Assembly: GCA_050699515.1 (NCBI GenBank)
Contig: JBOHFF010000052.1
Location: forward strand, 23,785 to 87,784
From: GCA-003244245 sp050699515
Lineage (GTDB): Bacteria > Actinomycetota > Actinomycetes > Mycobacteriales > Pseudonocardiaceae
Direction of reading: 5' to 3'
DNA: 64,000 bases
Shown in pieces: positions 48,233 to 56,647 of the stretch (its first letter is position 1; each line of letters begins with the position of its first letter). Both the position numbers and the translations under genes were made by a program. The notes below the pieces were generated by a model. The model saw nothing but the letters and a program-made list of their open reading frames with translations, had not been told where the DNA came from and did not search any database.

Positions 48233-51200
48233 GTGCTGAGCCCTGGCAATGATTCCTATCTCCGCTACCCCACCCTGCATGGCGACCTGCTGGGTTTCGT
48301 CGCGCACGACGACGTGTGGCTCGCCCCGTTGGAGGGTGGGCGAGCGTGGCAGCTGACCTGCGACCACGCCCCGACCAAGGATCTGCGCTTCTCCCCCGAT
48401 GGCATGCATCTGGCCCACCTCAGCCAGCGCGACGGCGTACCAGAGGTGCACGTCGTCGCCACCGCGGGCGGCCCGTCGGTGCGCACGACCTGGTGGGGCG
48501 GCAGGCACGCCCGGGTGCTCGGCTGGGCTGACTGCAACCGGGTACACGCGGCCTCCGCGGTGGGTGAGCCGTTGCGCCACCGCACCTGGGCTCGCGCGGT
48601 GCCGCTGGACGGCGGAGCGGCCCAGCGCCTGCCGTACGGCCCGGTCACCGCACTGGACATCGCGGCGGGAGGCGGGGTGGTGCTCGGCACCGGGTTCGGT
48701 GGGCGCCGGCGCGACCACGCGATGTGGAAGCGCTACCGCGGCGGCACCGCTGGGCGGTTGTGGATCGACCGTGACGGCTCGGGGATCTTCTGCCGGCTGC
48801 TGCCCGAGCTGAACGGCCAGCTCACGGTGCCGATGTGGGTGGGCGGGCGGGTGGTGTTCCTGTCCGACCACGAGGGCGTCGGCAACGTGTACTCGGTACT
48901 GCCGGATGGCTCCGAGCTGCGCAGGCACACCGACCACGACGACTACTACGCCCGGCACGCCACCACCGACGGCGAGCGCGTGGTGTACGCCGCTGGCGGC
49001 GAGCTGTGGCTGCTCGACGACCTCGCCGCCGATTCCCAGCCGCACCGGCTGGAGCTGCGTACCGGGGGACCCCGCGCGGCTCGCACGCCGGCCCCGGTGC
49101 CCGCTCGCAAACATCTGGGTGCTCTCACCGTTGACCGGACCGGCCGGGCGAGCGCGGTGGAGGTGCGGGGCAGTGTGCAATGGGTGACGCACGCCGACGG
49201 TCCGGTGCGCACTCTCGCAGCGGGCTCGGGCGTGCGCGCCCGGCTGCCCCGGCTGCTCGGCGAGAACGTGGTGTGGGTCAACGACGCCGAGGGCGAGGAC
49301 GCGCTGGTCGTCGCAGCCCGGAACGGCTCCACCCAACGGACCCTGGCCGCGGGTCGGCTGGGGCGGGTGATCGACCTCGCCGCCGCGCCGGATGGCGGCC
49401 GGCTCGCGGTGGCCACCCACGACGGGCGGGTGCTGCTGGTCGATCCGGTCACCGGCGCGGACACCGAGCTGGCCCACTCGGACAACGGCGCCGTGGCGGA
49501 CCTGGTGTTCTCCCCCGACTCCGGGTGGCTGGCGTGGACACACCCCGGTCCGCACACGCTGTGTCAGATCAAGCTGGCGCGGGTCTGCGACGGCACCGTG
49601 GCCGATGCCACCGGGTTGCGTTTCACCGACTACCAGCCCACCTTCACCCTGGACGGCCAGCACCTGGCGTTCCTGTCCACCCGCACCTTCGACCCCGTGT
49701 ACGACCAGCAGGTCTTCGACCTGTCCTTCCCCGCCAGCACCCGACCCCAGCTGCTGCCGCTGGCGGCCGGTACCCCGTCACCGTTCGATCCCACGACGCA
49801 GGGGCGCGAGAGCGCGCCCAACAAGGACAACCAAGGCACCGACGAGGCGGTGACCGTCGTGGTGGATCTCGAGGGCCTGACCGAGCGGGCCGTCCCCGTC
49901 CCGGTGCCCGCAGCGCGGTACTCCTCGCTGACCGCAACGAAGAACGGTCTGGTGTGGCTGCGCAGGCCGCTGCGCGGCGTGCTCGGCGATGACCTCGCCA
50001 CCCCCGACGCAGACGGCCCGCGCCCGGTGCTCGAACGCCTGAACCTGGCCACCGGCACGTCGACGGTGCTCGCCGAGGGCGTCGATGACGTCTGGGTCAG
50101 CGGCGACGGCACCCGCCTGGTGATCCTCGACCGGGAGAAACTACGGGTGCTGCCCAGCCAGAAACCGGCCGTCAAGGACGCCGATCGCGGCGATCCGTCG
50201 GCCGCCTTCGACGTCGACCTGTCGCGGGTACGCGTGCAGGTGGAACCGGCCGCGGAGTGGCGGCAGATGTTCGAGGAGGCCGGGCGCCTGATGCGGGACC
50301 GCTTCTGGGTGGCCGACATGGCCGGCAACGACTGGCCCGCCCTGCTGGCGCGCTACCGGCCGTTGCTGGCGCGGGTCGCGACGCGCGATGACCTCTCCGA
50401 CCTGCTCTGGGAAGTGCAGGGCGAGCTCGGCACCTCGCACGCTTACGAGATGCCTCCCGAATCACCGCTACAGGCGGCGCGGCAGCTGGGCCACCTCGGC
50501 GTCGACCTCGAACGCGGTGAGGACGGGCTCTGGCGGATCACCAGGGTGCTCCCCGGGGAGAGCTCCGCGGGGGCCGGTCGGTCTCCCTTGCGGGCACCGG
50601 GGGCGGCGGTACAGCCCGGGGAGGCGCTAGTCGAGGTCAACGGACGCGCCGTCGACTCGGTGACCGGACCCGGGCCGCTGCTGGTGGGCACGGCGGGCAA
50701 GCCTGTCGAGCTACGTCTGCGGGCTGTCAACCCCGGCCCCGAGCGCACCATCGTCGTGGTCCCGGTGGCCGACGAGATGCCGTTGCGCTACCACGACTGG
50801 GTAGCCGGTCGCCGCGCCGCGGTGCACGCGGCCACCGAGGGCAGGGTGGGCTACCTGCACGTACCGGACATGATGGGGCGGGGTTGGGCGCAGCTGCACC
50901 GTGACCTGCACACCGAGGTCTCGCGCGAGGCGGTGGTGCTCGACGTGCGCGGCAACGGTGGCGGGCACACCTCGCAACTGGTGGTAGAGAAGCTGGCCCG
51001 CGAGCTCACCGGGTGGATGGTGCCCCGCGGCAGGCTGCCCTTCACCTATCCCAGGGACGTGCGACGGGGTCCATTGGTCACCCTGACCGACGAGAACGCG
51101 GGTTCCGACGGCGACATCGTCACCGCGATGATCCAGGAACGCGGCCTCGGCCCGGTCGTGGGCATGCGCAGTTGGGGCGGGGTGGTCGGCATCGGGCCGG

Positions 51201-51469
51201 AGGCCGAGCTGGTGGACGGCAGCAGCGTGACCCAGCCCCGGTACGCCATGTGGGTGGTGAACCGGGGCTGGTCGGTGGAGAATCACGGTGTCGACCCGGA
51301 CGTGGAGGTGCCCATGCCACCGCAGGCCTGGGCCCAAGGCCTGGACCCGCAGCTGGACACCGCTCTGGAGCTGGCACTCGCCGCCCTGGCGAAGACTCCC
51401 GCCGCCACCGCGCCGACCACCGATGACCGCCCGCCCACCGCGCCACCACCTTTACCGCCCCGACCCTGA
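48233..51469 (+). CDS. Tricorn protease (S41 family)
   Basis: The 1078-aa protein from GTG 48233 opens YLRYPTLHGDLLGFVAHDDV. Two WD40/beta-propeller regions fill about residues 1-640 (LRFSPDGMHLAHLSQRDGVP and KFSPD-like VFSPDSGWLAWTH). A helical C1 domain comes next (EEAGRLMRDRFWVADMAGND), then a PDZ domain near 770-840 and the S41 core with LDVRGNGGGHTSQLVVEKLA and TDENAGSDGDIVTAMIQERG, the nucleophile being Ser958. Tricorn trims oligopeptides released by the proteasome in the cytoplasm; actinobacteria also encode proteasomes. There is no signal peptide. Confidence 0.93.
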   Translation: MLSPGNDSYLRYPTLHGDLLGFVAHDDVWLAPLEGGRAWQLTCDHAPTKDLRFSPDGMHLAHLSQRDGVPEVHVVATAGGPSVRTTWWGGRHARVLGWADCNRVHAASAVGEPLRHRTWARAVPLDGGAAQRLPYGPVTALDIAAGGGVVLGTGFGGRRRDHAMWKRYRGGTAGRLWIDRDGSGIFCRLLPELNGQLTVPMWVGGRVVFLSDHEGVGNVYSVLPDGSELRRHTDHDDYYARHATTDGERVVYAAGGELWLLDDLAADSQPHRLELRTGGPRAARTPAPVPARKHLGALTVDRTGRASAVEVRGSVQWVTHADGPVRTLAAGSGVRARLPRLLGENVVWVNDAEGEDALVVAARNGSTQRTLAAGRLGRVIDLAAAPDGGRLAVATHDGRVLLVDPVTGADTELAHSDNGAVADLVFSPDSGWLAWTHPGPHTLCQIKLARVCDGTVADATGLRFTDYQPTFTLDGQHLAFLSTRTFDPVYDQQVFDLSFPASTRPQLLPLAAGTPSPFDPTTQGRESAPNKDNQGTDEAVTVVVDLEGLTERAVPVPVPAARYSSLTATKNGLVWLRRPLRGVLGDDLATPDADGPRPVLERLNLATGTSTVLAEGVDDVWVSGDGTRLVILDREKLRVLPSQKPAVKDADRGDPSAAFDVDLSRVRVQVEPAAEWRQMFEEAGRLMRDRFWVADMAGNDWPALLARYRPLLARVATRDDLSDLLWEVQGELGTSHAYEMPPESPLQAARQLGHLGVDLERGEDGLWRITRVLPGESSAGAGRSPLRAPGAAVQPGEALVEVNGRAVDSVTGPGPLLVGTAGKPVELRLRAVNPGPERTIVVVPVADEMPLRYHDWVAGRRAAVHAATEGRVGYLHVPDMMGRGWAQLHRDLHTEVSREAVVLDVRGNGGGHTSQLVVEKLARELTGWMVPRGRLPFTYPRDVRRGPLVTLTDENAGSDGDIVTAMIQERGLGPVVGMRSWGGVVGIGPEAELVDGSSVTQPRYAMWVVNRGWSVENHGVDPDVEVPMPPQAWAQGLDPQLDTALELALAALAKTPAATAPTTDDRPPTAPPPLPPRP

Positions 51470-51527
51470 ACGGGTACCCGTGTGGTTGTGACAGGGTTTA
51501 CGTTACGACCGGAGCGGGTCGGGATGC

Positions 51528-52010
51528 TCACTCGGTCAGGACGGTTAGGGCGTGGGACAGGGTGGGGTAGGTGTTGAACAGTTCCAGTAGTTGGCTGACT
51601 TCGAGTGGGCGTGTGACGGCCCCGGTGACCAGGCCTGCGAGGTGCAGCTGCACCCCGGTGGTCTGGGCGAGTTCGTGGGCCAGCACCAGGCAGTTCAGCC
51701 CGCTGGAACTCATGAAGCGCACCGGTTGCAGATCCAGGATCAGATGTGTCGGGTCAGTGGCGAGCTGTTTACGCAGGCATGCCTCGAGCAGCGGCGCAGT
51801 GATCATGTCCAGCTCGCCATCCACTGTTACCACGCGCACCTCGACGGCCGGGTGCTCGACGGTCAGTCCGAGTAGCGGATCCGACGTGCACAACGCAGGA
51901 TCGTCGGCTGGTCCGTCATCCGTCGCGGCTGCTGGGTGTGGCAGATCAGTCGTGTGATCGTGGGCGGCAGGCGGGTCAGCTTGTGCGTCGGGCGCGTCTT
52001 TCGTGGTCAT
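51528..52010 (-). CDS. STAS-domain anti-sigma factor antagonist
   Basis: ATG 52010 begins an Asp/Ala/Pro-rich leader of about 55 residues, then a STAS fold: VRVVTVDGELDMITAPLLEA, LILDLQPVRFMSSSGLNCLV (with the phosphorylatable Ser in the SSSG motif) and a C-terminal helix. Antagonists of this family release sigma factors by binding their anti-sigma kinases. The divergent gene encodes a protein with a matching ATPase domain, so the two may form a pair. Confidence 0.88.
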   Translation of the reverse strand: MTTKDAPDAQADPPAAHDHTTDLPHPAAATDDGPADDPALCTSDPLLGLTVEHPAVEVRVVTVDGELDMITAPLLEACLRKQLATDPTHLILDLQPVRFMSSSGLNCLVLAHELAQTTGVQLHLAGLVTGAVTRPLEVSQLLELFNTYPTLSHALTVLTE

Positions 52011-52335
52011 CACCGGGCCTGGTCTCCTCGGGTCCCGCAGCACACGACGGTTGGAGGCAGACCCACTGGGTGGAGCAGCGCCGACCGGTCGTGCGTTGCA
52101 GAGCGTCGATGGGTGACTCGTGTGCGAACAGCACGGACACCCGCACTGTTCGTCCGCAAAATCTAGACCAGCGGGTTCGTCCGAGTCCATCACGCCGAGC
52201 CAGCGCCCGTTCAGCGCGATGGTCTGGCTGCGTACCGGGCGTTTCGGCGCCGCCCAAACGGGTACCACGGCGGGGAGATCGCGTCACACAGGGGAGAATG
52301 AGGTTGCACGCAGCGGACAAGGGAGGAGGTGACGG
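52011..52335. other. Divergent intergenic region
   Basis: This 325-bp interval separates the STAS gene (minus) from the sensor/anti-sigma-kinase gene (plus) and should contain both promoters. Open frames here are short and without recognisable sequence. GGGAGGAGGTG at 52321-52332 may be the ribosome binding region of the plus-strand gene. Confidence 0.4.
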
Positions 52336-53274
52336 GTGGTGGCGTGCACCTCGACCGCCGGTGACCGGGGACTGACCCATCATGGGTTGCTCCACCCTCC
52401 CTCCGCAGATCTGACCGCCACGCTGGCGCCCCTGATTACTGCGCGACTAGGCCGCGGTGAGCCGGTACTGGCTGTGTTGCCGCCCGCGACCCGGGACGGA
52501 CTGCGTGCCCGGCTGCCGACCCTCACCGGGCTGCACACCACCGACCCGGCTGAGCTTTACCGCCATCCCGGCCGAGTGCTACACCACTACCGGGCCTGGA
52601 TCGCCGACACCAGCGGCCCGGACGGTCGCTCAGCCATGATCGTGGCCGCTCCCGACCCGGGCGGTGACGACCCCCACCGCGCGGCGCTGTGGATGCACAT
52701 CGATGCCATCACCACCCAGGCCCTAGCTGAGTTCGACCTCACTTTGGTCTGCGCCTACCCCAACAACATCACCAGCGCCGACGCCCTCCGCCGGGCCCAC
52801 CCCAGCCTGGTCAACGGATCGATCACACCCAACCCAGACCACTTGCCAGCGGAGCAGTTCCTGGCCAGCCATCCTCTGCCGCCACCGATCGAGCTAGGAA
52901 AACCCGACCTCACCCACATCATCGACCATGAGACCGAACTGGCTGCACTACGCCACATCGTGGCCGCGCACGCCGCCCGGGCGGGACTGCCCGCCGCCCG
53001 CCGCGACGATTTCGTGCTGGCCGTCACCGAGATCGTCAGCAATGCCCTGGAGCACGGCGTCCCACCCGCCGCTGTACTCCAGTGGACCACCCCGACCTCG
53101 GTAATCTGCCAGATCACCGACACCGGCCGGCACACCCAGCCGCTAGCCGGCCTATTAATCCCGCGACCGACCCAGCGCCGGGGCCGAGGCCTGTGGATGG
53201 CCCACCAACTCTGCGATCAGCTCTACCTGTGGCCCCACCCCACCACCATCCGGCTTCAGATGGACCGAACTTAA
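52336..53274 (+). CDS. MEDS-domain anti-sigma regulatory kinase (RsbA-like)
   Basis: The N-terminal half resembles the MEDS sensory domain (GLLHPPSADLTATLAPLITA, GEPVLAVLPPATRDGLRARL, FDLTLVCAYPNNIT). The C-terminal half is a HATPase_c_2 domain with the N-box DFVLAVTEIVSNALEHG and the later QRRGRGLWMAHQLCDQLYLW. It would phosphorylate a STAS antagonist or bind a sigma factor in response to a signal. The likely partner is the divergent STAS protein. GTG or ATG near 52336 follows GGAGGTG. Confidence 0.87.
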   Translation: MVACTSTAGDRGLTHHGLLHPPSADLTATLAPLITARLGRGEPVLAVLPPATRDGLRARLPTLTGLHTTDPAELYRHPGRVLHHYRAWIADTSGPDGRSAMIVAAPDPGGDDPHRAALWMHIDAITTQALAEFDLTLVCAYPNNITSADALRRAHPSLVNGSITPNPDHLPAEQFLASHPLPPPIELGKPDLTHIIDHETELAALRHIVAAHAARAGLPAARRDDFVLAVTEIVSNALEHGVPPAAVLQWTTPTSVICQITDTGRHTQPLAGLLIPRPTQRRGRGLWMAHQLCDQLYLWPHPTTIRLQMDRT

Positions 53275-53349
53275 ACCGAGTACCAATGGCCACCGCGACG
53301 GTCCGAGTTGGCCAGCGCAGACCGGGATCTACTGCTACTCGATAACGCG

Positions 53350-53697
53350 CTACGACCAGGCGCCGACTAAACCGACGATCAAGGCGGACACGCCGTCCTT
53401 GGCCACTGACAGAACGGCATCCTTGGCCCCGCTCGTGATGACCCTCGTGAGTGCCTTCAGCCGGCTCGGTTCGGAATGAACAGCTTGGACCACCGCACCG
53501 GGATCGGTGACGCTGCCGTCCGGGGCGACGACACCGGTGCGTCTCAAGTGCTTGACGAAATCACGCAGTTCCGTGATAGCCGCGTCGAGCTCGTCTCGTG
53601 ACACTCCCTCGGAGTTGTTGATCGTGAACCGATTGCGATGTCCCTTCTGCTCGATCTTGTCTCGCCCAACACTGTCCCCGAAGACGTAATCCGACAT
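53350..53697 (-). CDS. Small protein with N-terminal GDxxGRDK motif
   Basis: The 115-aa protein begins SDYVFGDSVGRDKIEQKGHR and NRFTINNSEG, then a helical part (DELDAAITELRDFVKHLRR) and a hydrophobic C-terminal helix (GVSALIVGLVGAW). The N-terminal GDSVGRDK and NR motif is nearly the same as the C-terminus of the upstream DUF6232-like protein. The function is unknown. The two genes are 18 nt apart and likely co-transcribed. Confidence 0.7.
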   Translation of the reverse strand: MSDYVFGDSVGRDKIEQKGHRNRFTINNSEGVSRDELDAAITELRDFVKHLRRTGVVAPDGSVTDPGAVVQAVHSEPSRLKALTRVITSGAKDAVLSVAKDGVSALIVGLVGAWS

Positions 53698-53715
53698 GCA
53701 TTCCTCGAATTCGTT

Positions 53716-54228
53716 TCAGTTCGACATGATCCTGTTGCCGGAGCCACTTTGTTGGTACTTGTCCCGGCCAATCTTGTCGCCCATTACGATGTCACCGCTG
53801 ATCTGTATGACCTGTTCCTGGTTCGGTGGGTTCTCGATGGCTTCGACCACCGCGTACTCGATTCGACGGATCTCGGGTTCGGCTTTGGCGGCCAGCGTCG
53901 CGATCTGTCCCCCGGTAGTCTCGATGAACAGCACGAATCGCCGCTGGCGCGTCAAAAACCGGTACAGCACAACAATGCCTGCGACTATCATCGCAATGAC
54001 AGTGAGTCCGGACACGGAAGAGCCCAATCCCAGCACGGGGAGGATGAAAACGATCAACCCGATGACCAGTAACAGTCCGACGAATTCGCGGAATGTCGCA
54101 ACATTGTTGCGGCCCCACTCGAGCCACAGAGTTTGGACGCGACCGATGTTCGCGAGCGGATACACCTGGCTCCCGATACGCAGCAAGCGCCGACTGATGC
54201 GGATCTCGCCGACACGATCCTCTGACAT
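53716..54228 (-). CDS. DUF6232-like membrane protein
   Basis: The 170-aa product starts with an IRISRRLLRIGSQVYPLANI strand-rich part, followed by two close transmembrane helices (FVGLLLVIGLIVFILPVLGL, LTVIAMIVAGIVVLYRFL) and a second strand-rich part (RRFVLFIETTGGQIATLAAK). The end reads VMGDKIGRDKYQQSGSGNRI. The first 150 residues resemble DUF6232, a family of unknown function. The C-terminal GDKIGRDK motif is shared with the next protein. Confidence 0.75.
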   Translation of the reverse strand: MSEDRVGEIRISRRLLRIGSQVYPLANIGRVQTLWLEWGRNNVATFREFVGLLLVIGLIVFILPVLGLGSSVSGLTVIAMIVAGIVVLYRFLTRQRRFVLFIETTGGQIATLAAKAEPEIRRIEYAVVEAIENPPNQEQVIQISGDIVMGDKIGRDKYQQSGSGNRIMSN

Positions 54229-54506
54229 CGGGTCCTCGTTCCATGTGGTTATTTATACTGCCCTACCCTTGATTCGCTTGACCCCCCGATAGCGTTACGC
54301 AAGAGGCAAGACGACCCTCTGACCGGCCCCAGCGTGGCCTCTGGGGTGTCCCGGAGCGATGCCAGGGCCCAGGCAAAAGTCTCGATGGGTGGCCGCTGAT
54401 CCAAGGATGACGCGAGACAGTCTCGTCCGGGACAACGCGCGCCGCGCGGAGACTGGCCGGAGGTCGCACGCCACGGGCGAGTGCTTACAGCGAAGCCACA
54501 CAATGC

Positions 54507-54541
54507 GAGAGGCCCCTGAACCTGCTGTTCAGAGGCCTCTC
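54507..54541 (-). terminator. Hairpin beyond the displaced tRNA fragment
   Basis: GAGAGGCCCCTGAAC pairs with 54527-54541 over 15 bp with one mismatch and a 5-nt loop. Before the element inserted, it would have followed the initiator tRNA gene directly and terminated it. Confidence 0.7.
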
Positions 54542-54543
54542 GG

Positions 54544-54588
54544 TGGTAGCGGGGGTAGGATTCGAACCTACGACCTCTGGGTTATGAG
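54544..54588. repeat. att site, displaced 3' fragment of tRNA-fMet
   Basis: These 45 bp are identical to the 3' part of the intact tRNA-fMet gene at 63424-63468, from CCA to the anticodon loop. Sequence diverges on either side. This is the crossover duplication at the left end of the integrated element. Confidence 0.95.
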
Positions 54589-54705
54589 GCGAATGGAACC
54601 CGTCCCACGCCTCGCATCGCATCCTGCGGCGTCCCACCTGGCCTGGGCCGATCGTCCAGGGCGTCCCACCTCGTCCAGCCTGCTCGACCGCTGGCCACAG
54701 CGTCC

Positions 54706-54724
54706 TTACTACCGTTTCTACTAC
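54706..54724. promoter_or_regulatory. Putative integrase arm-type site, left
   Basis: TTACTACCGTTTCTACTAC contains TACTAC twice, 12 bp apart. A 17/19 identical sequence lies at the other end of the element (63354-63372). The position inside both ends fits integrase arm binding. Confidence 0.55.
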
Positions 54725-54792
54725 AGCCGCCCCGAGGGTTGTGATGCCTTCTGCTGCCCGACGACCACGGATTATCTTGCATGCTGGGGCTC

Positions 54793-54934
54793 GTGTGGCA
54801 TCCCGTCGACCTGGCGTAGCCCGACCGCGCGGCGCCCCGGGGGCAGCCCTCGACGTGACCGGTGACGAACTCGCATAGCTCTGCCCCCGGGGCGCCGTGT
54901 GGTAGCCCTGGGGGAGGTCGACGGGATGCCACAC
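54793..54934. repeat. Nested inverted repeats, candidate replication or transfer origin
   Basis: A 20-bp perfect pair (54793-54812 with 54915-54934) encloses a 17-bp perfect pair CGGCGCCCCGGGGGCAG (54830-54846) with 54881-54897. The 142-nt segment has no gene. Strong secondary structure in a rolling-circle element suggests a single-strand origin or the clt transfer locus. Confidence 0.65.
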
Positions 54935-55147
54935 CCTGTCCACACCCGGCCACAGCCTCCCGCCCGCGCTGGTGGCTGGCCATTCCGGAGACCTGCCTGC
55001 CCGGCGAGGGCATGTCTTTGTTTGGACCGCGCTGCGCATGCGTTTTCGCTGCGACCTTGGCAGCAGTGGAAGGCTGTCGGCTGGATGTGGCCCGGCGAGG
55101 AACCCGCCGCCGGCCGCCGGAGCGGAGCGGGAGGCGGGCCGGTCGGC

Positions 55148-55168
55148 GAGCGGCGCGAAGCGCCGCTC
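55148..55168. terminator. Hairpin with GAA loop
   Basis: GAGCGGCGC-GAA-GCGCCGCTC is a perfect 9-bp stem downstream of the minus-strand RibD-like gene, followed on the plus strand by TT. It probably ends the cargo operon. Confidence 0.5.
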
Positions 55169-55256
55169 TTGATCCCATAGAGGCAAATTCGGCAGCAACT
55201 GTGCGTGATCGTCGTGTGACGCCTTGTGAAGGACGGTTAGCGCAGGTCGGGACCTC

Positions 55257-56018
55257 TTAGCAGCGGCCGATGTCGTAAATCGTTCTGTACTGCAGCATGA
55301 GTACATCGTTCTCGGCGAGCACTGCTCGAAGTTGCAGCGCTGCGGGTTCAGGAAGCACGTGTCCAGCAACGATTCGCCCTGCTCCGGGTCCCGCGAGACA
55401 TGGAGCGATTGTCAGGCAAAGCTCGTCCACGGCTTCCGCTGCAATCATAGTTCCGAACAGGCGCGGACCACCTTCACAGAGAACGCGCAAGAGTTTTCGA
55501 GATTGTAGTTGGTGAAGAATCTGACCGACCTCTGCCGCACTACTTCCTACTATAGCGAGATCCGCTCCCGCGCTGATCAGTCGCTCTCGGCAGTCTAGCG
55601 GCGCGCTCGACGTTGTAAGAATTAGAGGGGGAACGACAGTGTCTACAAATAGAGGCCCCGCTGGGTCAAGACGGGCAGAGCTGGACACGACCGCAACAGG
55701 TGGTATAGGGGCTTGCCCCCGCTTAGCACGTCGATTCTGCGCATCGGTGGACAAGATAACGCCGCCGTACCTCTCGGCCCGCGCCGTGCCTGCACCTACA
55801 AGTACGACGTCCGCGAGCTCACGCAGCTTGTCGAATACGCGTTTGTCGGGCGGCGATCCCAAGCCTGCAGTGAGTCCGTTGATTTCGGCGGCCCCGTCGA
55901 CACTTGAGACGAAGTTCACCCTGATCCAGGGCCGATACAGTGGCGGGTGAGGATAGCTGTAGAAGGTGTCGAGGTCGACGTCGTGAGTATTGAGCGGCCA
56001 GCTGGTGAATCCATCCAT
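55257..56018 (-). CDS. RibD C-terminal (dihydrofolate-reductase-like) reductase, element cargo
   Basis: From ATG 56018 the protein has YRPWIRVNFVSSVDGAAEIN, DKRVFDKLRELADVVLVGAG, TARAERYGGVI and RVLCEGGPRLFGTMIAAEAV, the NADPH-binding core of the RibD_C / pyrimidine reductase family. No deaminase domain and no other riboflavin genes are nearby, so its substrate is probably not the riboflavin intermediate. It is last in a four-gene minus-strand operon headed by the GntR regulator. A longer frame reaches 56108 but overlaps the preceding gene. Confidence 0.8.
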   Translation of the reverse strand: MDGFTSWPLNTHDVDLDTFYSYPHPPLYRPWIRVNFVSSVDGAAEINGLTAGLGSPPDKRVFDKLRELADVVLVGAGTARAERYGGVILSTDAQNRRAKRGQAPIPPVAVVSSSARLDPAGPLFVDTVVPPLILTTSSAPLDCRERLISAGADLAIVGSSAAEVGQILHQLQSRKLLRVLCEGGPRLFGTMIAAEAVDELCLTIAPCLAGPGAGRIVAGHVLPEPAALQLRAVLAENDVLMLQYRTIYDIGRC

Positions 56019-56022
56019 ATAG

Positions 56023-56364
56023 TTATGATCCGCATCGCTTGTGGTCGAGGCTCTGGAGTACGTCAACGACTGTATTGTGGGCTTCAGATGCTGCGCGGTA
56101 AGTCTCACGCAGTCTATCGCCTAGTTCGGTGGTGAGGTCCGGCCCGGGCGCCAGGGCGGCGTTTCGTGACACATTCGCAAGTGTCAGGAGGAAGTCCTGG
56201 GCTACTTCGAGCAAGGGCCGGACAGGTCCCCACTTTCCTTGATGAGCGAGCTGGTTCACCGCCATGTTCAGTTGCGACATCGTTGGGTCGCTGTCATCGC
56301 GCGGATGACCGACCGCGTTGCGCCACCGAGAACAAATGTCGCCTACGTACCGCTCAGCATCCAT
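56023..56364 (-). CDS. Small helical protein of unknown function
   Basis: ATG 56364 gives 113 residues: MDAERYVGDICSRWRNAVGH, MSQLNMAVNQLAHQGKWGPV, and LRETYRAASEAHNTVVDVLQ. All-helical, no membrane segment, no recognised family. It overlaps the end of the small membrane protein gene by 11 nt and is followed after 4 nt by the RibD-like gene, so the three are translated together. Confidence 0.6.
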   Translation of the reverse strand: MDAERYVGDICSRWRNAVGHPRDDSDPTMSQLNMAVNQLAHQGKWGPVRPLLEVAQDFLLTLANVSRNAALAPGPDLTTELGDRLRETYRAASEAHNTVVDVLQSLDHKRCGS

Positions 56365-56647
56365 TCTGTACCGCCTTTCCGGTTTGCAAAGGAAACCGAG
56401 CTGTCTCCTGCGCAGCGCTTCGAACAAAGCGTGTACCACGCCAACGGTGGAGATTGCGCATGGAGAGGACGACGAATACAACAGATAACGCGATCATGCC
56501 GGACTGTCCTGTAAAGAATCCATACAAGAACCAGACCACCTGCGCACCAAATCCGTAGACCCACCCAGCGCGCGGGCTAACACCGCTAATCCATAATCCC
56601 ATTACCGACACCGATGCGGCGAACCAAGACCAAACTGCGGCAGTCAT
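56354..56647 (-). CDS. Small membrane protein, element cargo
   Basis: The 97-aa product has three hydrophobic stretches (AVWSWFAASVSVMGLWISGV, GFGAQVVWFLYGFFTG, GMIALSVVFVVLSMRNL) and a basic C-terminal tail. Its ATG overlaps the stop of the GntR gene (ATGA). No family was recognised. Small membrane proteins next to KorSA-like regulators are common in pSAM2-type elements, where some act in intramycelial spread. Confidence 0.65.
   Translation of the reverse strand: MTAAVWSWFAASVSVMGLWISGVSPRAGWVYGFGAQVVWFLYGFFTGQSGMIALSVVFVVLSMRNLHRWRGTRFVRSAAQETARFPLQTGKAVQNGC

Noticed and set aside
54544..54588. Second tRNA gene
   Set aside because: Only the 3' half of tRNA-fMet is present; no 5' half follows. 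It is the displaced att fragment.
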